Shown: piece after piece, positions 17,374 through 25,465 of the stretch
How positions within the stretch are numbered: the stretch's first letter is position 1
How the letters are laid out: every line of letters begins with the position of its first letter
Source: Acuticoccus kalidii
GTDB lineage: Bacteria; Pseudomonadota; Alphaproteobacteria; Rhizobiales; Amorphaceae
Length of the DNA stretch: 64,000 nucleotides
NCBI RefSeq assembly: GCF_021556395.1
Contig: NZ_JAKGCS010000006.1
Span: 1-64,000 of the forward strand
Direction of reading: 5' to 3'
Made by a program: the position numbers and the translations under genes
The notes under the pieces: generated by a model
Database searches by the model: none
Told to the model about the DNA's origin: nothing
Seen by the model: only the letters and a program-made list of their open reading frames with translations

Positions 17374-18375
17374 TCAGTCGTAGGTGATGAGGATGGCGAG
17401 CGCGTCGGGCTCGGCCGTGAGGAGTGCGGGGAGGCGCGCAGGGGCGTCGGCGAACGGCACCTCATGCGTGATCAAGGCGTCGAGCGTCCGGTCGGCGAGG
17501 AGGCGCATCACGGTGTCGAGGCGCCGGCGATGGGTCCACCGGGCGGCGCGGTCGCTCGGGATCCGGCCGACTTGCGACGACACGATCTGCAACCGCTTGG
17601 CGTGGAAGGCACCGCCGAGCGGCAGGCGCGCCTCGTTCGCGCCATGCCAGCTCGCCTCGACGACGCGGCCTTCGAGGCCCACGGCCGCGAGGGCCGTTCG
17701 GAGACCGGCATCGTTGCCGCTGGTGTTGATCGCGACGTCCATATCGGAAGGCACCTCATCGATGCCGCAAAATAGGGCGCCCATCACGGTCGTGACACCG
17801 GCCCGCGTCGGATTGACGTCGGCGACGCTCACCTCGACGCCGGCGATGCGGGCGAGGAGCCGCGCGACGAGGAGGCCGACGACCCCGGCACCCACTACCA
17901 GAACGCGATCGCCGACGGACACACCGCTATCCCAGACGATGTTGAGGGCGGTCTCCATGTTGGCGGCGAGCGCGGCGCGGCGCGGCGGCACGCCGTCCGG
18001 CACGAGGGTGATCCAATCGCGCCCCACCACCGCCTCGGTCTGATGCGGGTGGAGGGTGAAGGCGGTGCGCCCGACCCATTCTGACGGGCCGTCGGTCACG
18101 CGGCCGACGAGGGCGTAGCCATATTTAACCGGGAAGGCGAACGAGCCCTCCTGATGCGGGCAGCGCATCCGCTCCCATTCGCTTTCCGGCACCCGCCCCT
18201 CGAAGACGAGCCGCTCCGTTCCCCGGCTGACCGCCGAATAACGCGCGCTCAGCCTCACCATATCCGGCCCGGGCTGGGCCACGGCGCCCGGCATCAACGT
18301 GAACGTGTTTTGCCGTGGATTCCAAAGTGCCGTAGCGACGTTGCTCGCTGACGGGGAGGACGATTGTTCGCACAT
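17374..18375 (-). CDS. MDR-family dehydrogenase without catalytic-zinc ligands
   Basis: A 333-residue medium-chain dehydrogenase/reductase. The Rossmann domain has GAGVVG (162-167) and an acidic residue (Asp186 in VSVADVNPT), which suggests NAD. The segment usually carrying the zinc Cys (GxCGTD) reads SAVSRGTERLVF, and the usual GHE reads KYGY, so the catalytic zinc ligands are missing. The same feature is seen in BchC-type dehydrogenases. ATG at 18373-18375 is the first gene of the minus-strand operon, 96 bases from the divergent opgH. Proximity to the PTPS homologue suggests oxidation or reduction of a pterin-like or side-chain alcohol group. Confidence 0.83.
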   Translation of the reverse strand: MCEQSSSPSASNVATALWNPRQNTFTLMPGAVAQPGPDMVRLSARYSAVSRGTERLVFEGRVPESEWERMRCPHQEGSFAFPVKYGYALVGRVTDGPSEWVGRTAFTLHPHQTEAVVGRDWITLVPDGVPPRRAALAANMETALNIVWDSGVSVGDRVLVVGAGVVGLLVARLLARIAGVEVSVADVNPTRAGVTTVMGALFCGIDEVPSDMDVAINTSGNDAGLRTALAAVGLEGRVVEASWHGANEARLPLGGAFHAKRLQIVSSQVGRIPSDRAARWTHRRRLDTVMRLLADRTLDALITHEVPFADAPARLPALLTAEPDALAILITYD

Positions 18376-18471
18376 GCGGCTCTCATGGTCGACCGGGGGC
18401 GGTCCTGACCTAATTAGAGCGATCGGTATCGGGTCTCCAACGCCGACACAATAAAAGGCCGAAAGGGCGCA

Positions 18472-20268
18472 ATGCTTCGATTTGATCCGATGCGGTCCGA
18501 TGCGATCGCAATAGAACCGCCCCGACGCCTTGGTGGTCTGCGGCGGATGAACCGTGTCCTGCTGCGGCGCCGCCTTTTCGTGGCGGGTCTCAACGCAGCG
18601 ACGATCGCGGTGCTGGCGAGCCTGATGGCGATCGCCCTTTTCAGCGGCGGCGTGACGCCGATCAAAGCCGGGATGTGGGTCGCCTTCGTCGTCACCCTGC
18701 CGTGGCTCTCGATCGGCTTCTGGAATGCGATCATCGGGACGGTGATCACCCTGCGCGGCCCAGCGGAGGACGATCCGCTGGCGTTGACGGTCAATCCCGC
18801 CGCGGTGATCGCAACGCGGACCGCGATCCTGATGGCGGTGCGCAACGAGGACCCGGACCGCGCCATCGCACGCGTGCGCACGCTGTTCGAGGATCTCGAC
18901 GAGAGCGGCCTCGCCGATCATTTCGACATTCATGTGCTGAGCGACACCGACGATCCGGCGATCGCCGCCGCCGAGGAGGCGCGCATCGCGGCCTGGCGTG
19001 CCGAAACGGCGCGTGCCGGGCAGATCCACTATCGTCGCCGCATCGACAATCACGGCTACAAAGCCGGCAATATCGAGGAATTCTGCCGCCGCTCGGGGGC
19101 CGCTTACGAGTTCTTCCTGCCGCTCGACGCCGACAGCTTCCTTTCGGCGAACGCCGTCGCCCGGCTCGTGCGGATCATGCAGCGCCATCGGCGGATCGGG
19201 ATCCTTCAGACCCTGGTCGTCGGAGTGCCGTCGGCGTCCTTCTTCACCCGCGTCTTTCAATTCGGGATGCGGCACGGCATGCGCGCCTACACGGCCGGCT
19301 CGGTCTGGTGGACCGGGGATTGCGGCGCCTATTGGGGGCACAATGCGCTGATCCGCACGCGCGCGTTCGCAGCCCATTGCACGCTGCCGACCCTGCCCGG
19401 AAACGGCCCGCTCGGCGGGGCGATCATGAGCCATGATCAGGTCGAGGCCGTGTTGATGCGCCGCGCCGGCTATCATTGCCGCGTCCTCGCCGAGGAGGGG
19501 GAGAGCTTCGAGGAGAACCCGCCGACCCTGCCGGACTTCATCCGCCGCGAGCTGCGCTGGTGTCAGGGCAACATGCAATATTTCCAGCTTCTCGGGATGG
19601 AGGGGCTCCATATCGTCAGCCGCCTCCAGCTCATGCTGGCGATCCTGATGTATCTCGCCCCGTTTGCCTGGATGGCGTTCATCATGCTCGGCGCGGCGAG
19701 CCTCTTCTCCGAGGCGGGCAGCTTCTCCGGACCGGTGGCGCTCGGCATCGGCCTCTTCGTCACGATCATCACGATGACGTTCGCGCCGAAGATCATGGGC
19801 CTCGTCGGCGTCCTCGCGCGCGGCGAGGAGAGCGCGCGTTATGGCGGCCGGTGGGCCGTCGCGGCGGGCGCGGTGGTGGAGCTTGTCTTCTCGATGATCG
19901 TGGCGCCGGTCGTCGCCTTCGCGGTGGCGGTGTTCGCCGCGGGGCTTGTCTTCGGCAAGCGGATCGATTGGCGGGCGCAGGGGCGCGTCAGCCGCGCGGT
20001 CGGTTGGCGCGAGGCGGTGATCGACTTCCTGCCGCAGACGGTGATGGGGGTGGCGCTCTTCGCCCTCTTCGCGATGACGGCGCCGGCGGTGCTGCCCTGG
20101 GCAATGCCGGTGATCGTCGGCTTCGCGGTGGCGATCCCGTTCGCGGTGGCGACGGCGATGCCGGCCCTCGGGGCGTGGAGCCGGCGGCGCGGGCTGTGCG
20201 CGATCCCTGAGGATATCGCGCCTCAGCCCATTCTCGCCCGCCTCCAGGCCGAAGTGCCGCCGGTCTGA
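18472..20268 (+). CDS. mdoH: glucan glucosyltransferase OpgH/MdoH
   Basis: An inner-membrane GT2 glucosyltransferase that builds the beta-glucan backbone of osmoregulated periplasmic glucans from UDP-glucose. In its 598 residues there are two N-terminal membrane segments (about 36-85), the cytoplasmic catalytic domain with LMAVRNEDPDRAI, SDTDD, LDADSF and SHDQVEA, and the RRELRWCQGNMQYF variant of the Q/RxxRW motif. At least five C-terminal membrane segments follow. It is shorter than the E. coli protein (about 850) because N- and C-terminal extensions are missing. No opgG/mdoG lies beside it, which is unusual since the two often form an operon. Confidence 0.9.
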   Translation: MLRFDPMRSDAIAIEPPRRLGGLRRMNRVLLRRRLFVAGLNAATIAVLASLMAIALFSGGVTPIKAGMWVAFVVTLPWLSIGFWNAIIGTVITLRGPAEDDPLALTVNPAAVIATRTAILMAVRNEDPDRAIARVRTLFEDLDESGLADHFDIHVLSDTDDPAIAAAEEARIAAWRAETARAGQIHYRRRIDNHGYKAGNIEEFCRRSGAAYEFFLPLDADSFLSANAVARLVRIMQRHRRIGILQTLVVGVPSASFFTRVFQFGMRHGMRAYTAGSVWWTGDCGAYWGHNALIRTRAFAAHCTLPTLPGNGPLGGAIMSHDQVEAVLMRRAGYHCRVLAEEGESFEENPPTLPDFIRRELRWCQGNMQYFQLLGMEGLHIVSRLQLMLAILMYLAPFAWMAFIMLGAASLFSEAGSFSGPVALGIGLFVTIITMTFAPKIMGLVGVLARGEESARYGGRWAVAAGAVVELVFSMIVAPVVAFAVAVFAAGLVFGKRIDWRAQGRVSRAVGWREAVIDFLPQTVMGVALFALFAMTAPAVLPWAMPVIVGFAVAIPFAVATAMPALGAWSRRRGLCAIPEDIAPQPILARLQAEVPPV

Positions 20269-20294
20269 CCGCCGGCACCCGGTCCGATCAGACC
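20262..20294. terminator. inverted repeat spanning two convergent stop codons
   Basis: GGTCTGA (20262-20268) contains the opgH stop and TCAGACC (20288-20294) contains the complement of the TRAP small-permease stop. The seven-base arms are perfect, and a short inner ACCG/CGGT pairing lies between them. This probably forms a bidirectional terminator built from the two gene ends. Confidence 0.5.
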
Positions 20295-20797
20295 TGCGAG
20301 GTTTCCGTCGACCCCATCGTGCGGCCGCGGAAGATGCCGATGAAGAATTGCAGGCCGAGCACGCCGAACCCGACCGGCAGCATCGAATACGGAATCCACA
20401 TCGGCGTGCCGAACGCGCTCGACACGCGTTCGCCATAGATGAACGCGTCGTGCGCCATCAGGTAGCCGCGCCACACGAGGATGCCGCAGAACACCGTGCC
20501 GACGATCCCGATGATCGCCGACAGGAGGCTGCGGACGAATGGGCCCGCCGCCTCCGGCAACAGCGTGATGCCGATATGCTCGCCCCGCCGTTCGACGTCC
20601 GCCGCCGTCATCAGCGCGAGATAGGCGACGAAGAACGCGTTGACCTCGAGACTCCACGAGGTCGGCGCGGCGAAGAAATAGCGCATCGTCGCGTCGTAGG
20701 TGATCGAGAGCACCATGAAGGCGAGGACCGCCTGGCCGAAGATCTGAAGGATCTTGGCGACGGTATCGACGATCTGGATCGGCACGGCGAAGCGCAT
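20288..20797 (-). CDS. TRAP transporter small permease (DctQ type)
   Basis: A 169-residue membrane protein with four hydrophobic segments, including ILQIFGQAVLAFMVLSITYD near the start and WIPYSMLPVGFGVLGLQFFIG at the end. It carries the DctQ-typical WSLEVNAFFVAYLALMTAA segment. It is the last gene of the first TRAP set (large permease, binding protein, small permease, in transcription order), 14 bases after the binding-protein stop. Having the small permease last is less common than the P-Q-M order seen in the second TRAP set here. Confidence 0.88.
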   Translation of the reverse strand: MRFAVPIQIVDTVAKILQIFGQAVLAFMVLSITYDATMRYFFAAPTSWSLEVNAFFVAYLALMTAADVERRGEHIGITLLPEAAGPFVRSLLSAIIGIVGTVFCGILVWRGYLMAHDAFIYGERVSSAFGTPMWIPYSMLPVGFGVLGLQFFIGIFRGRTMGSTETSQV

Positions 20798-20811
20798 GGG
20801 ACGGACCTCGG

Positions 20812-21849
20812 TCAGGCGCTTTCGCCGAGGGCGAGCGCGATCGCCTTCTTGCCGATCTCCTCGCCGACTTCGGCGGACCAGGCGTCGCGCACGTTGACGC
20901 TCACCTCGGAGAAGCGCTCGAGGGTGGCGGCATCCGGCTCGATCACCTGCATTCCGCCTTCCTTGAAGGCCGGCCAGTACTTGTCTTGGAAATAGTCGAC
21001 ATTGGCGACGCGGGCGCTGTTCTCGTCGAACCACTCGACGCCGTCCATGAAGACCTTCTTCACGTCCTCGTCGAGCGCGTTCCAGCGGCTCGTCTGGACG
21101 AAGATGCCGATCGCGAAGGCGGTGACCGGGACGAGGAAGGCGTGGTTCACCTGCTCCTGCAGGCTGCGGCCGTTGACGGTGGAGATGTTGGCGACTGCCG
21201 CGTCGACCGTGCCGCGCTGAAGGGCGAGATAGAGCTCGGACGAGGGGATGCGGACCGACGCGCCGTTGAAGTCCTCGATCGCCTTGGTGGCTTCGAAGGA
21301 GACGACGCGGATGCGCTTGCCGGCGATGCCGTCGAGCGAATCGATCGGGGCGCTCTCGGTGCTCCAGATATATTCCGGCTCCATGATGCCGCCGCCGAGG
21401 CTGAGAAGGGTGATGCCGCCCTTTTCGAGCTCGGCCGCGATCAGCTCGAACAGCGGCGTGCCGCGCTTCAGCCGGTCGGGGTTGTCATAGAGCGGGCCGA
21501 CGACGCCGGGCAGGCCGAGCACGCCGAGGATGGGCAGCGAGCGCGTGACGTACGACGTCGTGTGAAACATGAAGTCGATGTTGCCGGAGCGCAGCGCCGG
21601 AAGCTGCTCGTCCGCAGCGAGGAGACGGCCGGAATCGTAGAAGTCGAGCGAGACGGTGTCGCCGCCATGCTCGTTCACGAAATCGACGAAGCCCTGCGAG
21701 CCATAGGCGAGATCGGCATAAGACGGCGGCAGATAGGTGACGCCGGTGAGCACCTTCGCGGCTTCGGCGCGCTGGGCGCTGAGGCCGACGGCGGAGCCGA
21801 GCGTGAGGGCGCCGGTGGCGGCCATGAAATGACGACGATTGATAGACAT
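20812..21849 (-). CDS. TRAP transporter substrate-binding protein (DctP type), Tat-exported
   Basis: A 345-residue periplasmic binding protein. The signal MSINRRHFMAATGALTLGSA has a twin-arginine motif (NRRHFM) and a cleavage site near AEA-AKVL, so export is probably by Tat. The mature protein has the TRAP pattern LDGIAGKRIRVVSFEATKAI with the Arg expected to bind a ligand carboxylate, then IPSSELYLALQRGTVDAA. ATG at 21847-21849 has GGAGG six bases upstream. A longer in-frame extension exists but lacks an RBS. The ligand is probably an organic acid; which one is unknown. Confidence 0.88.
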   Translation of the reverse strand: MSINRRHFMAATGALTLGSAVGLSAQRAEAAKVLTGVTYLPPSYADLAYGSQGFVDFVNEHGGDTVSLDFYDSGRLLAADEQLPALRSGNIDFMFHTTSYVTRSLPILGVLGLPGVVGPLYDNPDRLKRGTPLFELIAAELEKGGITLLSLGGGIMEPEYIWSTESAPIDSLDGIAGKRIRVVSFEATKAIEDFNGASVRIPSSELYLALQRGTVDAAVANISTVNGRSLQEQVNHAFLVPVTAFAIGIFVQTSRWNALDEDVKKVFMDGVEWFDENSARVANVDYFQDKYWPAFKEGGMQVIEPDAATLERFSEVSVNVRDAWSAEVGEEIGKKAIALALGESA

Positions 21850-21866
21850 GACGTTCCTCCGATTCA

Positions 21867-23165
21867 TTATTTTAAGAGTGTCGGTAGCCATAGGCTGAGG
21901 GGCGGGAACAGCACGAAGATGAGCAGCATCACGAACTGAACCAGCACGAAGGGGACGACGCAGCGGACGATCTCCTCGATCCGCAGCATCGGCGCGACGG
22001 CCTTCAAGGTGTAGAGGTTGAGCCCGACGGGCGGCGTGATCACCGCGATCTCGAGGTTCATGACGAGGATGATGCCGAACCACAGCGGATCGTAGCCGAG
22101 CGCCGTGATGAGCGGCAGCAGGATCGGCGTCGTCACCACGATGAGCGACACCGCGTCGACGAGCATCCCGAGCCCGACGAGGATGAGCATCACGAGAATG
22201 AGGATCACCTCGGGCGGCATCTCGGTGCCGATGAGGAGGCTCGTGATCGTGTCGGGCACGCGCACCAGGTTGAGATAGTCGCCGAAAATGCGGGCGCAGC
22301 CCATGATGAGGAGGATCGCGCCCGAAATGCGCACCGATGCGCCGAGCACCTTCGCGATGCCTTTGAAGTCGAGGCAGCGGAAGATGAGGACGGCGATCAG
22401 GAAGGCGCCGAGCGCGCCGAAAGCCGCCGCCTCGCTGGGGGTCGCGATGCCGGAATAGATTGTCCCGAGGACGAGGACGACGAGCAGCAGCGAGTGCCAG
22501 ATGCCGCCGATCGCCTTCAGCCGCTCGCGCCAGGTGTAGACGACATGCTCGCCGGCCGGCGCTTCCTCGGGATAGAGCCGCGCGCGGAAATAGATATAGA
22601 CCGACAGGGCGACGGCGAGGGCGAGGCCCGGCACGATGCCGCCGATGAAGAGGTCGGCCACCGAAACGTTGGAGACCGCGCCGTAAATGATCAGCGGCAC
22701 GCTCGGCGGGATGAGCATCGCGAGCGCACCGGAGGAGACGACGGCGCCAGCGGCGAGGGAGCGGCTATAGCCGCGCGCCAGCATCTGCGGCACCGCGATC
22801 GATCCGACCGCCGCGACGCCGGCGATCGAGACGCCGCTCACCGCGCCGAACACCGCCGAGGCACCGACGGTCGCGATCGCGAGGCCGCCCCGGAGCCATT
22901 GGAGCCATACGACCGCGGCATAAAAGAGGTTCTTGCCGACCGGCGTCGCGGCCAGGAAGTTGCCCATCAGGACGAAGAGCGGGAGCGCCAGCAGCTCGAA
23001 ACTGTTGAGCTGCGCGAACAGCGACGTCGGGCCAAAAAAGAAGGCCATCGACCCGCGCGCCATATAAAGGCCCGTGAGGCCCGCCGCACCGAGCGCCAGG
23101 AAGATCGGCGCGCCGATCGCGATCATGGCGAGGAGGATGACGACGACGATAATCGGTTCGATCAT
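21867..23165 (-). CDS. TRAP transporter large permease (DctM type)
   Basis: A 432-residue inner-membrane protein with about twelve hydrophobic segments. DctM-typical stretches include GAVSGVSIAGVAAVGSIAVPQM, VSSGALAMLIPPSVPLIIYG and NLEIAVITPPVGLNLYTLKAV. Start ATG at 23165 is 151 bases after the CoA-transferase stop. It is followed by the binding protein after 17 bases. It couples uptake to an ion gradient, as known for the family. Confidence 0.9.
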   Translation of the reverse strand: MIEPIIVVVILLAMIAIGAPIFLALGAAGLTGLYMARGSMAFFFGPTSLFAQLNSFELLALPLFVLMGNFLAATPVGKNLFYAAVVWLQWLRGGLAIATVGASAVFGAVSGVSIAGVAAVGSIAVPQMLARGYSRSLAAGAVVSSGALAMLIPPSVPLIIYGAVSNVSVADLFIGGIVPGLALAVALSVYIYFRARLYPEEAPAGEHVVYTWRERLKAIGGIWHSLLLVVLVLGTIYSGIATPSEAAAFGALGAFLIAVLIFRCLDFKGIAKVLGASVRISGAILLIMGCARIFGDYLNLVRVPDTITSLLIGTEMPPEVILILVMLILVGLGMLVDAVSLIVVTTPILLPLITALGYDPLWFGIILVMNLEIAVITPPVGLNLYTLKAVAPMLRIEEIVRCVVPFVLVQFVMLLIFVLFPPLSLWLPTLLK

Positions 23166-23316
23166 GCCGCTGTCCCCCCCAGCTCAGGACATCCGCGTGC
23201 GCCTCGCGCGCACGGCACTATCGCATGATCGGTGCGTTTGGCGTTCAATCAGTGTTCCTCCCTCGCCCGTCCCGTTTCGCGAGCGGTCTTGCCGCCGCCT
23301 CACGCCGTCTCGTCCG

Positions 23317-24510
23317 TCAGATGATGCCGCCCGTGCGGAGCGCGTCGATCTTGCTTGCGTCGTAATCCAGCCAGTCCCTGAGGACTTCGTCGGTATGCTC
23401 GCCGAGCTTCGGCCCGGTATGGCGCACTTCGCCCGGTGTTTCCGACAGGACCGGGAAGACGCTCTGCATCGCCGTCGGCCCCACCGTCTCGTCCTCGACG
23501 CGGACGATCGACCGGCGGGCCTCGAAATGCGGATCGGCGAGCATCTCGCGCGCGGTATAAGTGAGGCCGGCCGGCACGCCGGCTTCGGCGAGCGCGTCCA
23601 TCAGCCAGTTCGCCGGCTTGGTGGCGGACCATTCGGCGATGATCTCGTCGATCAACGTCTGGTTCTCGCCGCGGGCGCGGTGGTTCTTGAAGCGCGGATC
23701 GTCGGCGAGCTCGGGCTGGCCCATCAGCTTGGTGAGGCGGCGAAACAGGCTGTCCTGGTTCGCGCCGATCACGATCGTCGTGTCGCCGTCGGCGGTCGGA
23801 TAGGCGTTCGAGGGGGCGATGCCGGGCAGGATCGAGCCCGAACGCTCGCGCACGTGGCCACCGCGATCATATTCGGCGATGACGCCTTCCATCACCGAGA
23901 GGACCGCCTCGTAGATCGAGGCGTCGACCATCTGGCCCAGTCCGGTGCGGTCGCGATGGTGAAGGGCGAGAAGGGCGCCCTGGAAGCCGCTCTGTCCGGC
24001 GAGCGTGTCGCCGATCGACAGGCCGATGCGCACCGGCGGGCGGTCGGGATAGCCGCCGAGATAGCGCATGCCGCCCATCGCCTCGCACACGGCGGCGAAG
24101 CCGGCGCGGTCCTTGTAGGGGCCGGTCTGGCCGAAGCCGGTGACGCGGACCATGATGAGGCCGGGATTGATCGCCTTCAGCGTCTCATAGCCGAGGCCCC
24201 AGGCCTCCATCCGGCCGGCGCGGAAATTCTCGACCAGAATGTCGGTCTTCGCCGCGAGGGCGCGGACGACGTCCTGCGCCTCGGGCTTTCTGAGGTCGAG
24301 CGTCATCGATTTCTTGTTGCGGCCGATGACCGGCCACCAGAGCGGGTGGCCCTCGGCGTCGGTGCGGCCCCATTGGCGCATCGAATCGCCGGTTCCGGGC
24401 GGCTCGATCTTCACCACCTCCGCGCCGAAATCGGCGAGAAGCTGGCCGCAGAACGGACCTGCGATGAGCTGCCCCATTTCCAGGACGCGGATGCCCTCGA
24501 GCGGCCTCAT
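23317..24510 (-). CDS. CaiB/BaiF (class III) CoA-transferase
   Basis: A 397-residue enzyme moving CoA between carboxylic acids. It starts MRPLEGIRVLEMGQLIAGPFCGQ, has ADFGAEVVKIEPPGTGD and the catalytic Asp in GLSIGDTLAGQSG (Asp at about residue 168). The protein is full length. It heads the minus-strand run CoA-transferase, DctM, DctP, DctQ, although 151 bases separate it from dctM. It is divergent from a GntR regulator whose likely operator lies between them, so it is probably controlled by that regulator. The acid activated is probably the one imported by the adjacent TRAP system. Confidence 0.88.
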   Translation of the reverse strand: MRPLEGIRVLEMGQLIAGPFCGQLLADFGAEVVKIEPPGTGDSMRQWGRTDAEGHPLWWPVIGRNKKSMTLDLRKPEAQDVVRALAAKTDILVENFRAGRMEAWGLGYETLKAINPGLIMVRVTGFGQTGPYKDRAGFAAVCEAMGGMRYLGGYPDRPPVRIGLSIGDTLAGQSGFQGALLALHHRDRTGLGQMVDASIYEAVLSVMEGVIAEYDRGGHVRERSGSILPGIAPSNAYPTADGDTTIVIGANQDSLFRRLTKLMGQPELADDPRFKNHRARGENQTLIDEIIAEWSATKPANWLMDALAEAGVPAGLTYTAREMLADPHFEARRSIVRVEDETVGPTAMQSVFPVLSETPGEVRHTGPKLGEHTDEVLRDWLDYDASKIDALRTGGII

Positions 24511-24618
24511 GACGCCTCGTACTCCTCCCCCAACCGTTTTCGTCTTCTGTAATCGACCCGATGGCGGCTGGGAGCCCGGGTCGATCGGCCCGCGGAGGCC
24601 GGAAAATCGCTTAACGCT

Positions 24619-24683
24619 ATTGTATCCAAATCGTCAATAGAGGATGACTCATGCCGCAATGCCGAAGGGCATTTGGATCCAAT
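24619..24683. promoter_or_regulatory. paired operator-like sites for the GntR regulator
   Basis: ATTGTATCCAAAT (24619-24631) and ATTTGGATCCAAT (24671-24683) are inverted copies with one mismatch. Each contains a TTGnATCCAA core close to the palindromic sites of FCD-type GntR regulators. They sit between the divergent CoA-transferase and GntR genes, 24 bases before the GntR start and 109 bases before the CoA-transferase start. They are the best candidates for autoregulation and control of the operon. Confidence 0.65.
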
Positions 24684-24706
24684 AAAGAAAAGACGGAGGA
24701 TCCTGC

Positions 24707-25378
24707 ATGGGAAACGCGCCCAAGGAACGCCGCACTGCAAAAGAACGCACCGTCGATCGGGTCTATGCCGAGGTGCGTGAGCAGATTCTGGCCGGAACAT
24801 GGGGCCCGGAAAGCAGGTTGACCGAAGAAATGCTTGCCGAGCGCTACAATGTCAGCCGAACGCCCGTTCGTGCTGCGCTGCACAAGTTGGCGAGCGACGG
24901 TTTCATCGAAATGATCCCGCGGGCCGGCGCGGTGGTGCGGGCGCGAACCCTTGCGGAGGCGATCGAAATCTATGACGTGCGGTCGCTGCTGGAGAGCGAA
25001 GCGGCCGGCCTCGCGGCGCGGCGGCGGAGCGAGGAGGAGGTCGCCACCCTCTATAAAATTGCCGACGAGATGGAGGCGATCGCCGAGAAGAGCGGACAGG
25101 TGCCCGCCCTCTCACAGCTCAACCAGGAGCTCCATCATCTGATCTTGCGGGCGAGCCGGAACCGCACGCTGGAGGAATCGGCGCTGCGGCTCATCGATAT
25201 CGGCTTCGTGATCAACACCTATACCAACTTCCGCCGGACCGACATGGCCCGCACGCTCGCCGACCATCGGGCGCTGATCCAGGCGATCGAGGCGCAGGAC
25301 GAGATCTGGGCCTCGTCGGTGATGCGCGCCCATATCGCAACGACGCGCAACGCCTTGAAGTCGACGATGCGCCCCTGA
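24707..25378 (+). CDS. GntR-family transcriptional regulator, FCD subfamily
   Basis: A 223-residue DNA-binding regulator. The N-terminal winged helix-turn-helix includes SRLTEEMLAERYNVSRTPVRAALHKLASDGFIEM (about 34-67, given here as the family landmark). The helical FCD effector domain (about 80-215) has EIYDVRSLLESEAAGLAA and metal-type His residues in ELHHLILRASRN and ADHRALIQAI. It usually responds to an organic acid or acyl compound. GGAGG lies before the ATG. By position it could resemble MatR, which controls malonate genes in rhizobia, but it could equally be specific for the CoA-transferase/TRAP operon. Confidence 0.88.
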   Translation: MGNAPKERRTAKERTVDRVYAEVREQILAGTWGPESRLTEEMLAERYNVSRTPVRAALHKLASDGFIEMIPRAGAVVRARTLAEAIEIYDVRSLLESEAAGLAARRRSEEEVATLYKIADEMEAIAEKSGQVPALSQLNQELHHLILRASRNRTLEESALRLIDIGFVINTYTNFRRTDMARTLADHRALIQAIEAQDEIWASSVMRAHIATTRNALKSTMRP

Positions 25379-25383
25379 GGCGG

Positions 25384-25399
25384 GGCTCCGCCGGGAGCC
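25384..25399. terminator. hairpin between gntR and matB ends
   Basis: Perfect six-base arms GGCTCC and GGAGCC enclose GCCG, five bases after the GntR stop and before the convergent malonyl-CoA synthetase stop at 25466. An overlapping GGCGG/CCGCC pairing is an alternative fold. There is no T-run, so this is a plausible but weak terminator. Confidence 0.4.
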
Positions 25400-25465
25400 G
25401 ATCATGCGAGCGCCAGCGCGCTTCCGTCTCCCGGCTGTCGTGAACGACTCGCCGGTGGCGGCGCC

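Noticed and set aside
18376-20436. Long minus-strand frame continuing upstream of the MDR gene to about 20436
   Set aside because: It lies antisense to opgH and encodes a low-complexity His/Arg/Asp-rich sequence. Only the part from the ATG at 18375 is MDR-like.
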